Positions 1-10,599 of a stretch of DNA of 64,000 nt are shown here, one piece after another. Every line of letters starts with the position of its first letter. Positions within the stretch are counted from its first letter, which is position 1. The stretch covers positions 2,170,001 through 2,234,000 of the forward strand of contig JAFEKR010000003.1 of NCBI GenBank assembly GCA_019022495.1. Reading direction: 5' to 3'. Below the pieces are notes generated by a model. The model searched no databases and was not told the DNA's origin. It saw only the letters and a program-made list of their open reading frames with translations. Origin of the DNA: Epichloe hybrida. Lineage: Eukaryota; Ascomycota; Sordariomycetes; Hypocreales; Clavicipitaceae. The position numbers and the translations under genes were made by a program.

Positions 1-542
1 CTCTGGTTGAAATTCTTCGGTACTACTAGTAAGACACTATGTATTGTAATTTCGATGACGCCGCCCGCGGCCACGTACAGTGGGAGTGGGGTAGCTGTAC
101 CAAATAATTTCGAAATTACCCAAGACGCAATGGACAAGAGCGCCATCCGTATCTATGTATGTATGTAGGGAAAATGGATGACGTAGCAATCCGTATCATG
201 GAGAGCTCCGCAGGTAATATCTACATGTACATGTATGTACATAATGGGGAGGAATACGAGCGTTATTACGTAAGCAGCGGTCCGTATTTCACGCCTTGAT
301 GTAACCCAGTAAATGAGGGAAGTCGTCCCCTGGACACGGATCCACCAGGACCCTCCCCGCCGCCGTCGACAACTCGACAAAGCGCGCGGAGCCATACATA
401 TTATGTATGCAATACACAAGCTTTTTTGCTTGCCCCTCCATCCACGCCGCCCTCACAAAACGCCCTCGCAAAACGCCCTCGCAAAAGAAAAGCTTGGTAA
501 CCACATCTCACTCCCCGTCCAACCAACCAACCCCGGTTCGCA
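1..542. other. Upstream region of MAD2, no gene seen
   Basis: No convincing coding sequence was seen. The stretch holds short ATGTATGTA-type tracts near 150-240 and a pyrimidine-rich run just before the MAD2 start at 543, as usual for a fungal promoter and 5' leader. Short open frames on both strands here overlap each other and match no family I know. Confidence 0.5.
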
Positions 543-1734
543 ATGTCGTCAAGAGAGCCGATCTCGAACTCGAAGCCCAAGTCCAAGCCGAGGGACAGGG
601 ACAAGGAAAAAGATGGGGACAAATCCAAGGTGCACAAGCTTTCTCTCAAGGGCAGTTCCAGACTTGTCGCCGAGTTCGTACGTCGCCGCGCCCCGTTCCC
701 ACGCGGAAGATGATTCAAACGAGCCGAGAGCTGATCTTATTCGCGACTCTTCCCCTGGAACCAGTTTCAATACTCGATACACACCATATTGTACGGCCGT
801 CTCCGCGACGTACGGCTCCCCCAAGCGGCAATCTGACTGACACCCTCCAGGTTTCAACGAGGCGTCTATCCGGCCGAGGACTTTACAGCGTACGTCCAAC
901 ATTCTACGCGACCAACAAGCCGAGCATGCACGACAAGATGATTATCCCACCACGGAGTGCTGACCCCCTTTCTGCTCGTGTAGCGTAAAGAAATACGGCC
1001 TGAACATGCTCGGTATATTGCCCCCCCCCTCCCCCCGTCCCTTGCAGCACAGCGGCTCGCCATCTAACATCGTTGGCCATGCAGTCTCCGCAGACGACCA
1101 GGTCAAGGCGTACATCAAGAAGATCATGAGCCAACTCGACAAGTGGATGGTTGGCGGCAAAATATCCAAGCTCGTCATAGTAATCACCGACAAGGACACA
1201 GGTGAGCGCGTCGAGCGCTGGCAATTCGATGTAATGTCTTCCCCCCTTCCCCTGTCCAACAAGACGAAACACGAACACGAACACGACGGCCAGTGTAAAG
1301 AGCATCGAGAAAAAAAAAAAGAAAAAAAAAAGCGGCTGACGAAAAAGCCGACATGAAAGGTGCAAATATCCCAACCCTCTTCGAAATCAAAGGCCAAGTC
1401 GGAGTCTACCACCCGAGACCAGGAAAACGCGGCTTCGGGCGCTCCATCTGCCGCCGCCGCCGCCGTCGATCCCCACAAGACGGAGGCTGAGATTCAGGCG
1501 GAAATCGCCGCCATCTTTAGACAGATAACTGCCTCTGTCACCTTTCTGCCACAGCTCAATGGCGACTGTACATTCAATGTCCTGGTGTACGCCGATGCGG
1601 ACAGTGACGTGCCTGTTGAATGGGGCGACTCGGACGCCAAGGAGATTGCGAATGGAGAGCACGTACAGCTCCGGGGATTTAGCACCGCAAACCACCGCGT
1701 GGATACGCTGGTGAGCTACAGACTGGGAGAGTGA
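543..1734 (+). CDS. MAD2: Mitotic spindle checkpoint protein MAD2 (HORMA domain)
   Basis: Mad2 is the HORMA-domain protein that binds Cdc20 and Mad1 and delays anaphase until kinetochores are attached. I reconstruct six exons: 543..677, 765..790, 851..889, 984..1012, 1085..1230 and 1360..1734, giving 249 residues with all phases consistent. Recognisable family segments are HKLSLKGSSRLVAEF at the end of exon 1, QRGVYPAEDFTA across exons 3-4, KKYGLNML, DDQVKAYIKKIMSQLDKW, ERVERWQFDV, and the C-terminal safety-belt region TFLPQLNGDCTFNVLVYAD. A low-complexity insert with an Ala run (about residues 128-155) lengthens the protein over the usual 200-220 residues. Exons 2-4 are only 26, 39 and 29 nt. 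The start is the first ATG of an open exon leading straight into the family N-terminus. It converges on the ubiquitin hydrolase downstream. Confidence 0.93.
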
Positions 1735-2172
1735 AAACAATAAAGAGAGAAGAAGAAGAATAAAAAAAAATTGTGTCACATATGTCATAACAGGAGACAC
1801 AATAGCTTCTTCCCCTGGCTAGAGAGGCCGATGGAGACGGCCAACCGATTTGTTGGATCCATGTCACGTATGCCATTAGCCTGCTCAACGAAGGACAAAT
1901 CTTCAGGGCAAGATACTGCATCAACTTGCTTGCATCGCATGGCCAGTGGGTGGTCAACAAATATGAAACCTTCAAAGAGCTCTGCTCCGTTTCTGACGCT
2001 CAGAGAATAATTGCGCATCTGCAAGCTGTGTGCCTCCTGATCGCCCTACATGCCATCACTCTCCTCTGTGCTCTCATCGTGGCCGAATCTCTCGTGTCAT
2101 GCCCCAGGAAATCTTCCAACGCCGTCTATTTTTTCCCACTATCCATCATCCACTTGGTTATGCCGCGCCCCG
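1735..2172. other. Convergent intergenic region between MAD2 and UBP14
   Basis: About 440 bp between two convergent stop codons. It should hold both 3' UTRs; an A-rich tract sits at 1738-1770. No family-like reading frame was seen. Confidence 0.5.
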
Positions 2173-4803
2173 TCACACCCTCTTGAAAAAGTAGACATAA
2201 GCAAACTTGCGCATCTCGTCAATGTCGGTCGATGCAACGACTTTCTCGTCATTGAACAAGACCCAAGTTGTACGTTGCTCTCCGTCCACTTTCTTACGGA
2301 TGAAAGCGACGTAGTGCCTGCAAAGAGAGCTTCGGTCAAAACCAGCAGAACATGAACCATGAACCAGGATACAGGGGAAGTTGGAGCAGCAAGGATTTTT
2401 GTTGAGAGTTGAGAGTTTAAAAAGGGGGGGGGGGGAACTTACCCAGCATGAATGCTCGTTCCCTTGTGACAAACAATCGACTGAAGTTGGAATGAAGCAG
2501 GTAGAACTGCGCTGCCTGCCGGTGCCTTTGGTGCCGAGAGTCCTGAGCTAGCGGCACCGTCGTCAAAGTCGCCTTGATCATCTGGGTGACTGAACAACCA
2601 TTCCACAGCGCGTTCCACATCACCTCCAGTCTCTCTCAACGCTTTCTTGGCTTGAGGAGCACCAAACCCCATGGCACCAAGCATCTCAATCTTCTCCGGG
2701 TCGGCTGTGGAAGCGGCGGCAGCGCCCTTTCCGACGCCCCCACCAACATCTAGAGGGGCATCGATGTCGGCATCGTCCATGTGGGCGAAAAGCCACTCCA
2801 TGGCAGCGTTGGCATCCGAATTGCCCGTGGCGTGCAATGCCTTTTCAGAACGGTTGCGGGGAAAGCCCATTCCTTCCAGCTGAGCCAGAGAAGTTGGTTC
2901 GGGCACAAAACGTGGACCAGGAGGGTCTGGTTCGTCGGGAAGTTGTTCCTCCGAGGGTTGTAAGCCCTTTGAGATGTAACGGTCCAACAAGAATGGCTCA
3001 TCCGGCACGAGGACAGGCACGTCGACCTTGACGGGAACCCAGTTGATGACAGTCATCTTTCGGGCATTTACAACAAGAACTCGCGGGAACGTCTTGAAGA
3101 GAGATTGCTTGCTGAATCCATCGTTACAGCCGCATGAGGTGCACTTCAGCTCCACCTTCTCTGCGGCAGTAAGAATGTCCAGACACTCTTGAATTGTTAC
3201 TGGTTTGTAACTGTCTCCAGTTTCTTCACCGTCACCTCGAGGGGGCATCTTCTCGAGAGGAACATCTATGAAGATGTTGTCTTGCTCGTGAGAGCTGTAC
3301 TTGACTTTGTTACAACCCAGACATTGAAGTCGTTGCTCCAAAACAAATCTAAATTGCTCAGTAGGGTCCTTGAGCTCTCCAGAGTGCTGAGATCTATGGA
3401 TGAGCTTGAACAAATGCTGTAGCAACTCGAAAGCATCCTGCTGTCTCATGGTAGAGAACTCCTCATGTCCCTTTCCGATGAGATGCTTGAGCATTGCCGG
3501 AGCCAGTCCTCTTTGATGCTTTACCTGGGATTCGACAGCCGTGTCCGCATCAGGTTTGGAATATCGGCCCGACCAAAGACCGTCGCCCATTTTTCGCAGC
3601 TGCGTCTCCAGATCGGCGGCAGGGTCATCCACAACTGGCATGTCCTTGTGAGGCAAGAAGTAGCGATCGCGAAACGCAGGCAGATCAAAAAGACATTGGG
3701 TAATACTGGCGAGGTAGCAGCTGTTGCCCAAGTTTCTCAACCCAGTGAGGCCTGGTCCGAACAGTGGCTTCAGTTCCTTGCCGTCTTCAGTCGTCATGCT
3801 GAAATCCCAGCTCAAGTTCTGCTCGATTTGCATCTCGGTGAGACTCTTCTCTGTTTTGTGGCGGTCGGCCAGGATAACACCCCAGTGAGCCAAATGTTGG
3901 CCCAGGTTTTCGTCAATACGCTCGTCGTCGCACTTGTAGCAGTAGACGTCGGCGGTGCCTTCAGGCGTGATCGATCCCAGCTTGACAGCCACTCCATGCC
4001 CAGACTCGTTGGAGTGCGACAGGGCATGTGAATTCCCGTCAATGCCCCCCATCTGCTTGCGACCGCACCCCAGATTGCCGCACTCGAGACACAGCCAAAG
4101 ATTTTCGCGTAGGTTGCAGCCAGTGCAGTGTCCGAGTTCGCCTTGCTCAATTTTGCGCGCATCATTCTGCTGCATGAGCAGAACATGCTCACAACTCGTA
4201 AGCTCCTGCTCCCAAGCCTTAACCTCCTCTTTCCGAGAAAATGTGTTGGCATGCAGGATCCCATCGACAACAGACACAAGTCTGCTATTTTTCAAGTCGA
4301 GCTCAACATTGCATTCGAGGCATTTCGCAGCGAGAGACGTATCGTATCGATCCTCGTCGGTCTCAGCAGCGACGGCCAGCCTCGACATCTTTGCGGGAGG
4401 CTCATCACGAACGACAATCTTTCGCTTGCGGCGGATGTTGAGGGACAACGGGTGGCTTCGAATGGCGCTGTGAAGCTTCGAGTGAAAACGGTCACCGGCG
4501 CAACCGCCATTGAAACATTGTAGACAAACGTCGAGACCTGCTGAATCGTCCTACACGCTGACAGTTAGTTGGGTTGTAGAAACGGTGGCATCGGTGGACA
4601 GGCACACACGATTGAGTCGAAGCATTGAGTACAGTCCTCTCGAAACACAGACTGAAAAGGCGTCGGAGGCGTGAGTACTACGTGCAGGTCATCAGCCGTC
4701 AGCTTGATGGATGGAGAGTACGATATTGGTAATTCCTGCGTAATGGGTGTCGTTGGTCAAGAGATCAAAACTTACCCACGGACTCGAGATGATGACACGA
4801 CAT
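2173..4803 (-). CDS. UBP14: Ubiquitin carboxyl-terminal hydrolase, Ubp14/USP5 (isopeptidase T) type
   Basis: This enzyme family disassembles free, unanchored polyubiquitin chains and so keeps the proteasome clear. Inferred exons (transcription order): 4803..4780, 4735..4610, 4550..2443, 2317..2173; total 800 residues with phases consistent. Visible domains: an N-terminal variant Zn-finger region (REDCTQCFDS, CLQCFNGGCAGDRFHSKLHSA), a canonical UBP Zn finger from about residue 192 (CTGCNLRENLWLCLECG, then HALSHSNESGHGVAV), the catalytic Cys box LGNSCYL near residue 328, two UBA domains (about 610-650 and 670-715, MGFPRNRS and MGFGAPQAK), and the His box SIHAG/HYVAFIRK near 750-757. The last intron splits the His box exactly between HAG and HYV. 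That intron also carries a 12-G run on the plus strand. The 24-nt first exon (start MSCHHLES) is the least certain part; its donor reads GTGGGT. Confidence 0.92.
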
Positions 4804-5437
4804 GGCAACAGATGATCCTGCAAGGACTCTCCGGGCCTAAGAAAGGGAACGGTGTTGACGCAGCAAGACCATGATGGAAAAGGGTTCAATGTAATACTGG
4901 TGTGGAGGCGACAAAGTGAAGCAAGGGCAGCCAAAGCTGTCACTGTGGGGGCGGTGGGGCTTGTTGCATGAGTCAGCGATTCTTACTTGGCACATCAGAT
5001 CACTCCTTGTCTTCGTCGTTGGGTTGAGGGACACGTCGATTTCAAAAATACTAGTTTCTCGTGCGATCAAAAACGAAACGCCATTTATTCGAGGTTGAGC
5101 ATCAAGGGTCTCCCCGGCGAAGGAATTTTCTTCCGTCGGTTCCACGGGCTGCCGGCAGGTCTACGCCTTGCCAAGCCTCTCATGAAGGTATCACGACGTC
5201 ACCTCTGGCTGTATCAAAGTTGACCATGACGATATCCGTGGCATCTCGCAGGGTTTCGTTGAAAAGATGCTCTGGGCGCGGCTCCTTCCGCAAAAGCCCC
5301 CTGGTTGTTCAATGTCTCGATAATAGGAGGATTATGCGGTAGGAAGTACGGGGGGGACATTATGGAACAAGCAATCATGGAAAGTAGCCGCGGTCAAAAG
5401 GAGGGGGACGTTTCATGTTTGTAGCATTCGTGATTAT
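4804..5437. other. Promoter of UBP14 and 3' flank of the MDR gene
   Basis: Both neighbours are on the minus strand, so this 630-bp stretch should carry the UBP14 promoter and leader and the MDR terminator. Open frames here are short, overlapping and unlike any family I know. Confidence 0.45.
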
Positions 5438-6673
5438 TTACAACTTCAAAGCCGGCTCTGCAGGGTCCTTGACCTGGACCAATAGTTTTCCTTGGTTCGA
5501 TCCGTTGTACAAGTCAACCAGGGCTTGCTGAGCAGCGGCCAAGCCGCCCTTGATGATTGTCTCGGTCTTCTTGATCTTGCCCTCGGCCAGCCACTGTGAC
5601 AGCTCCTTGCGGATTTCGGGAAAGCGCTCCTTGTGGTCGATGACGATGAAGCCCTGCATCTTGATTCTCATGGTGATGACCCTTGAAATGTTCCTTGGCC
5701 CGACGGGGTTGGACGTGTTGTACTGGCTGATGCCGCCGCACATGACGAAGCGCGAATGCTCTTTGGCGCGGTCCAGGCACATGTCCAGGATTTCGCCGCC
5801 GACTTGTCACGAACGGTTAGTCAAATTGGCTCCAGGCAGGATATTCTCTCTCTCGCGGCTTGTGGTTTGACGTACCGTTGTCAAAGTATACATCGATGTA
5901 CTTCTTGGTAGCAGCCTTGAACCTGTCCTTGAAGTCGGCAGCCTTGTAGTTCAGGGCCACGTCGAAGCCGAGCTCACCCGTTAGCCAACGACATTTGGGA
6001 TCCGACCCGCAGATGCCGACGACGGTGGCGCCCTTGATCTTGGCGATTTGACCGGCAACGCTGCCCGTGGCACCAGCGGCGCCCGAGACGACCACCAGGT
6101 CACCGGGCTTGGGATCTCCAATCTGTGTCATCCCCCACCAGGCAGTTGCGCCGGTGATGCCAAGGACTGACAGGATATCCTGGGGCTCTCGCGGGTTCAG
6201 TCCTGGATATGCAAAAGCGGGCTCAAACTCTTGCTCGCCGAGGACGGCATATTCGGTCCAGCCCGACATGGCGCTGACGAGGTCGCCTGGCGAGGCACGC
6301 TTGCTTTTAGATGCCAGCACGCGGGCTGCTGTGAAGCCGCGCATGACGGCCCCGATCTCGACGGGTGGGAGGTAGGACCTCGCGTCTGCGGGCGACGTGG
6401 GTCAGCACGGGATTGCGTGGATTTGAAGTGAAGTGAGAGTGAAGAGTGAAATGGGGGGGAAGAAGAAGAAGGGAGAGAGTGTCGCCACGAACCACTGAGC
6501 CAGCCTCGCATGGCGGGGTCTAGTGAGAGGTAGAGGACTTCAACGAGAATCTCGCCTTGCCTCAGGTCGGCTGGTGATGGGATAGCTGTCTTCTTTTCCT
6601 TGAACGTCTGTCCGGGGATTATGTCATCGGTAGGGCGCTCGGCCAACACCACGGACGTGTTCTCTTGCTTCAT
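5438..6673 (-). CDS. NADP-dependent alkenal/prostaglandin reductase-like MDR oxidoreductase
   Basis: A medium-chain dehydrogenase/reductase of the zinc-free leukotriene B4 12-hydroxydehydrogenase/CurA type, which reduces alpha,beta-unsaturated aldehydes and ketones with NADPH, probably in the cytosol. Exons: 6673..6493, 6385..5876, 5802..5438; 351 residues, the usual family length. Seen in sequence: SLDPAMRGWL at the end of exon 1, VEIGAVMRGFTAARV, the tyrosine-region GITGATAWWGM near residue 137, the nucleotide-binding loop SGAAGATGS at about 161-169, and the C-terminal MQGFIVIDHKERFPE with TIIKGG. The start MKQENTSVVL is the only ATG opening exon 1 and aligns with family N-termini. Substrate cannot be read from sequence. 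The divergent 5' side faces about 1.4 kb of DNA that ends at Copia element A. Confidence 0.9.
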
Positions 6674-8104
6674 GGTGAGAGACGTGGCACGGATAGGTCC
6701 GGATACTCAGAGATTGGAGGAAGTCGAGCAATTGCAGGGTTGGGCTGATGGCGTGAGAAAGATGGGCAAGAGACTTTATTTATCCTGTTCGCGAGCGCCC
6801 CGTCATGACTGGTGGAGTTTGCCGTGTTCGACGTATCGGAGCATTGGCCTGATGCGGAGTTTTATCGAGAGAGAGCCGAGACGTCATTCATTCATTGCCT
6901 GGCCTTTTCAAAGGAGCAACCCTTTGTGCCACCAATCAGGTTGTTGCTCGACTCTCATGGCCATCCGTTGCTTCCGTGATTTGGGGGCGGGAGCGAAGCA
7001 TCATAAGAGGGCATCGCGACGAATGTATCCAACCATGGAAATCTCACGACTGCCACTTTATCGCGCCATGTCGCTTCGTGCTTGGAGTGCTCCCTTGAAA
7101 TCCGTGGCAGTTCCCGAAACAGTCCACTTGATGGAATGGAATAAACAGAGTAATATGCTCACAGGAAAAAGAGTCACATCGCGACGCGTCCTCTGTGCCA
7201 GCTCGGGAACCATGTCATTTCGTTCCAGCTCTCAAGCCGTTGCTGACCCGTGTCACGGACTCTCGAAGCGCCGGTGAATCGTCACGCTTGAACTCGCGCC
7301 TGCCTTTCGACCATGTCTGTCGCTGTCCGTTCCGCGACAAAAGTGTGCACTCGTGCATGTCCTGATCAAACATGGCGTAGAGCTCTCACGGCGTAGGTTT
7401 TCACTGACTGTAGAGTGTAGACCATGACTGACCCATTCTCGGCATCATGCCCGCCTGTGCAGCAAGCAAATGGGATGCCGGGCGGGCTCGAGATTCCCCA
7501 GCGCCGTCACGCCATGTAGGAGGCAGGCTCGGTGACCATATTGCCGTCACTGCATGCATGAAAGTGCAAAGACGAATCAATAATAGTGGCGACGGCAGAC
7601 GAAGAAGCCCGGACGTAAGGGGGTAGAACTGAGACAAGAAACATATCGTGAAAGCGACAAATTATTCGGAATGAAGAATCTCATGGCAGAGAAGAAAAAC
7701 GACCTCGAAGTTGAGGAATATCCATGTTGAAACACTGATATACAGACATGGGGAATACGAGTACACGCTGTGATCAAAGAGAGCTTTCCCGAATTCGAGC
7801 CCGGGTAGTACAGGAGGACGGACATATCCGGGTTGAATCCAGTAAGGTACAAGGTGGTGTCACCCCAAATTTCTTTTTGAAATCATTGTGCATGTGAAAG
7901 AGCGCCACTGGGGAAACACGGGACCATTGTCTCAGACTATCCCTTGCATATGGCAACACGCAGGAATGAAATCGTCCAGCCAATGGCCGGCTTCTTTGCG
8001 ATCGTTTCACATGTCTCAACCTGCTGGATGGGGACAAGGGTGCGATTTGAGCGGCCTGATGGCGCATCTTTGATATTTGTAATAATGCAAGTATGCAGTA
8101 CATA
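6674..8104. other. Intergenic region left of the first retrotransposon island
   Basis: About 1.4 kb with balanced composition and no family-like coding sequence. It holds the MDR promoter and, by inference, DNA that lay next to the lipase promoter before Copia element A inserted at 8105-8109. Several overlapping short frames on both strands look random. Confidence 0.5.
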
Positions 8105-8109
8105 GCTGC

Positions 8110-8365
8110 TGTGGAGTGATTTTGGTGGCAAAGAGCGATGAAAAGAGAAGATGATGTGGAATTGCTATCTAGGAATTCAACGAGGCAAAAGGAAGCTATT
8201 ATAGCTTTAAATCTATAAGCAATAAATTAAGGTCTTTAAGTGAAGCCTGCAATGAATTGCGATAGCAAACGCGATCATAAACGCGATGCGGGAAGATGCA
8301 TCATTAAACAAAGAATCTAACGATGTGATGCCTGAGGCTATGATGTAAGGCTGTAATTCTTAACA
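8110..8365 (-). repeat. Left (3') LTR of Copia element A
   Basis: 256 bp, same length as the copy at 24694..24949 and alignable without gaps; differences are mostly C/T and G/A, as RIP predicts. It is preceded by the target duplication GCTGC. Because the element reads on the minus strand this is the 3' LTR. Confidence 0.92.
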
Positions 8366-8399
8366 CCGCCCCTAGCAACATATCTAGCTAATAATAAAA

Positions 8400-10320
8400 G
8401 GAAGAAAGGAAAAAAAAGAAAATAAGGCTATTTATAAGTCCTCTAAAGAATCTCCTTTTATAAAGTCCTTTACCTTTATTATCCAAAGAAGACAGATGAA
8501 ATTATTATGTTTAACGCGTTCTAGACCCTTTATGAATCCATTAGCAATTATTTCTTCTATGCTAATCTATTAAAGACGAAATTCCCCTTCGCGGGCTTTT
8601 TATATAATCTATTTATACTATAGATTAATATAATAAGTATGTCCTTCATGCTTCTTATTAAGTATATTAGCTTTAGTATTCTAGCTATCTATAAAAAGAA
8701 GTAATAGTTATAATTACTTAATCCTAAAGTTATTAAGTAGCTTAGCGATCTATACTATTAAGAGACTAGTTAGTATAAGGTTAATAAATTCTGCCTCTAT
8801 TAAGCTAAGAGCTATCAGAGTTTGTTTCTTTAATTACCATAGAATTAATTCTCTAGCTAGCATTATAATATGACTAGTAGTTAATCTTCTAGTATCCAGA
8901 TTATTAGTAAGCAAAGCGTTACTATAGCCCTTTACCTAAAGTATAGATTTAATATCTATAGTAGTTAATCCTCTAAGAATAATTCCTAAATTGTCTGCTC
9001 CTATAAGGTATTACTAAAGATGATTCTAAAGGTCTACATACACTTGCTTTAGCGTAGAATTTATACCATAAAGTTAATTAACTGTAAACATAATATTAGG
9101 TTATGTGGATATAGAAAGCTAGTTAAAGCTTCCTATTTACTTTGCCTAATCCGAAAGGTTATAGACTATGTTAAGTTCCTTCTAGTTAGCTAGTATTATA
9201 GTCTTTAGAAGCTAAGGAACCTTTATTACGTTAAGGTTCTTAATATTAAATTTCTTTATAATGCTTTATACGTAGATCTTTTAATACAAAAGTATTGTTT
9301 AGTTAGATTAATTACGAATGAATTTAATACTAAGGAATAGTTTAATATCTCCTAGGTGCTTTAATTCGTACTACTTCTATAGTTCTTTAATAATAGTTAT
9401 AACGATTGTAAGGGTCTTTCCTGTGATAATTATGTTATTTACATATAAAAGAAGGATAACATTATTACATTAAAAAATGCAGAGTTCGCTTGATAATTAA
9501 CGGAAGCCTTGCTTTTTAAGTTCCTTAGTAATATTATTTAACTACTAAAGAGGAGAGGGAGGTAAACTGTAAAGAGCTTTATTAAGCTTATAGACTTTAG
9601 TTATGCTATTAGAGTAGCCGTGAGGTTATCTAATGTAAATATCTCCTTGCGCTTTAGTGTTAAGAAAGGCGTTAACGATATCACATTGTTGCTAATTATA
9701 ATTAAGGATTGTGATAAGTGTATAGAAAACTCGTAAGGAAACTAAGTGCGTAACTACTACGTAGAGGTCTTTATAATTAAATACCTCTAGATTCTAGTCT
9801 TCTCTTATAACCTATCTTGCTTTTATATATAGTTCCTTATTAATTAGATGCTTAACTATATAAACCTATTAACTATTAAAGATCTTAGCATCTTTTAGAG
9901 TAAATACTAGGTCCTAGCTGTTCTTTTTATAAATCTTAATAAGTTTTTTCTTCTTTATAGGTCTCTAGAAGCTATAATAGTTGTTTATAGCTTTGGCCTT
10001 AAACTAGTTAGATAGAATCTTAATCTTTGTATTAGCTATACTAGCTGCTTTGATTATAAGAAAGGCATATAAGGTAGTTATCTCCTTTACTTTGTTATTA
10101 TATAGGTTGTTGTTATAGTAACGAATTACTAGGTTTGATTAGTGGGAGCCTTAGGGAAGAGCCTTCTTCTTACTAGAAGTTGTAATATTAAGATAATCTC
10201 GACGTGTATTAGATTAAAGCGATTGTCTTAGGGTTTTGGATTTGGATTCTAGCTATTAGCGTAGGATATTATTATTATCTTTAGCTTCTTTATCCGGAAA
10301 GGCTCTAGGTTAACGCCTTA
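8400..10320 (-). pseudogene. Copia A reverse transcriptase/RNase H remnant
   Basis: Minus-strand translation between about 9900 and 9300 shows Copia RT landmarks: KARWVIRG, then a KVYKLNKALY stretch, a GFR...SSE...C segment, YVNNIIITGK (the catalytic YVDD-type box, with Asp codons changed to Asn), and LGDIKLFLSIKF. Interrupting stops replace Gln or Arg/Trp codons. RNase H would follow toward 8400 but I did not resolve its motifs. The remnant is cut at 10320 by Gypsy element B. Confidence 0.82.
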
Positions 10321-10325
10321 GTAGC

Positions 10326-10532
10326 TGTTACGTGCTGGCTTTGCACGTTGTTGGGTCGAATCCGTCAGAGGGGCTAACGGATTCGTAGGTTCGTAAGTCA
10401 TGCTAAGTTCACTTATAAAAGCTACTCTTAGGGGCAGGTTTAGATATTAGAAGTAAGTTAATTCCTCTACCTATAATGCCAAACTCATTCTTATCCTTCT
10501 TGTTAGTAGCTAAGCAGTTTCATTACATAATA
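10326..10532 (-). repeat. Left (3') LTR of Gypsy element B
   Basis: 207 bp, preceded by the target duplication GTAGC. It keeps more G+C than its partner at 20809 in the first 100 bp, while its last bases are RIP-changed (TACATAATA against TACGTAACA). Confidence 0.92.
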
Positions 10533-10599
10533 AGTGCTAGGCGTGCCTTAAAAGACGACTGTCCTAGTCATAACTAGCTAAATCCTAGTCTAATTTAGT

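Noticed and set aside
6600..7277. 225-codon plus-strand frame antisense to and upstream of the MDR gene
   Set aside because: Starts within the antisense of MDR exon 1 and shows no family motif.
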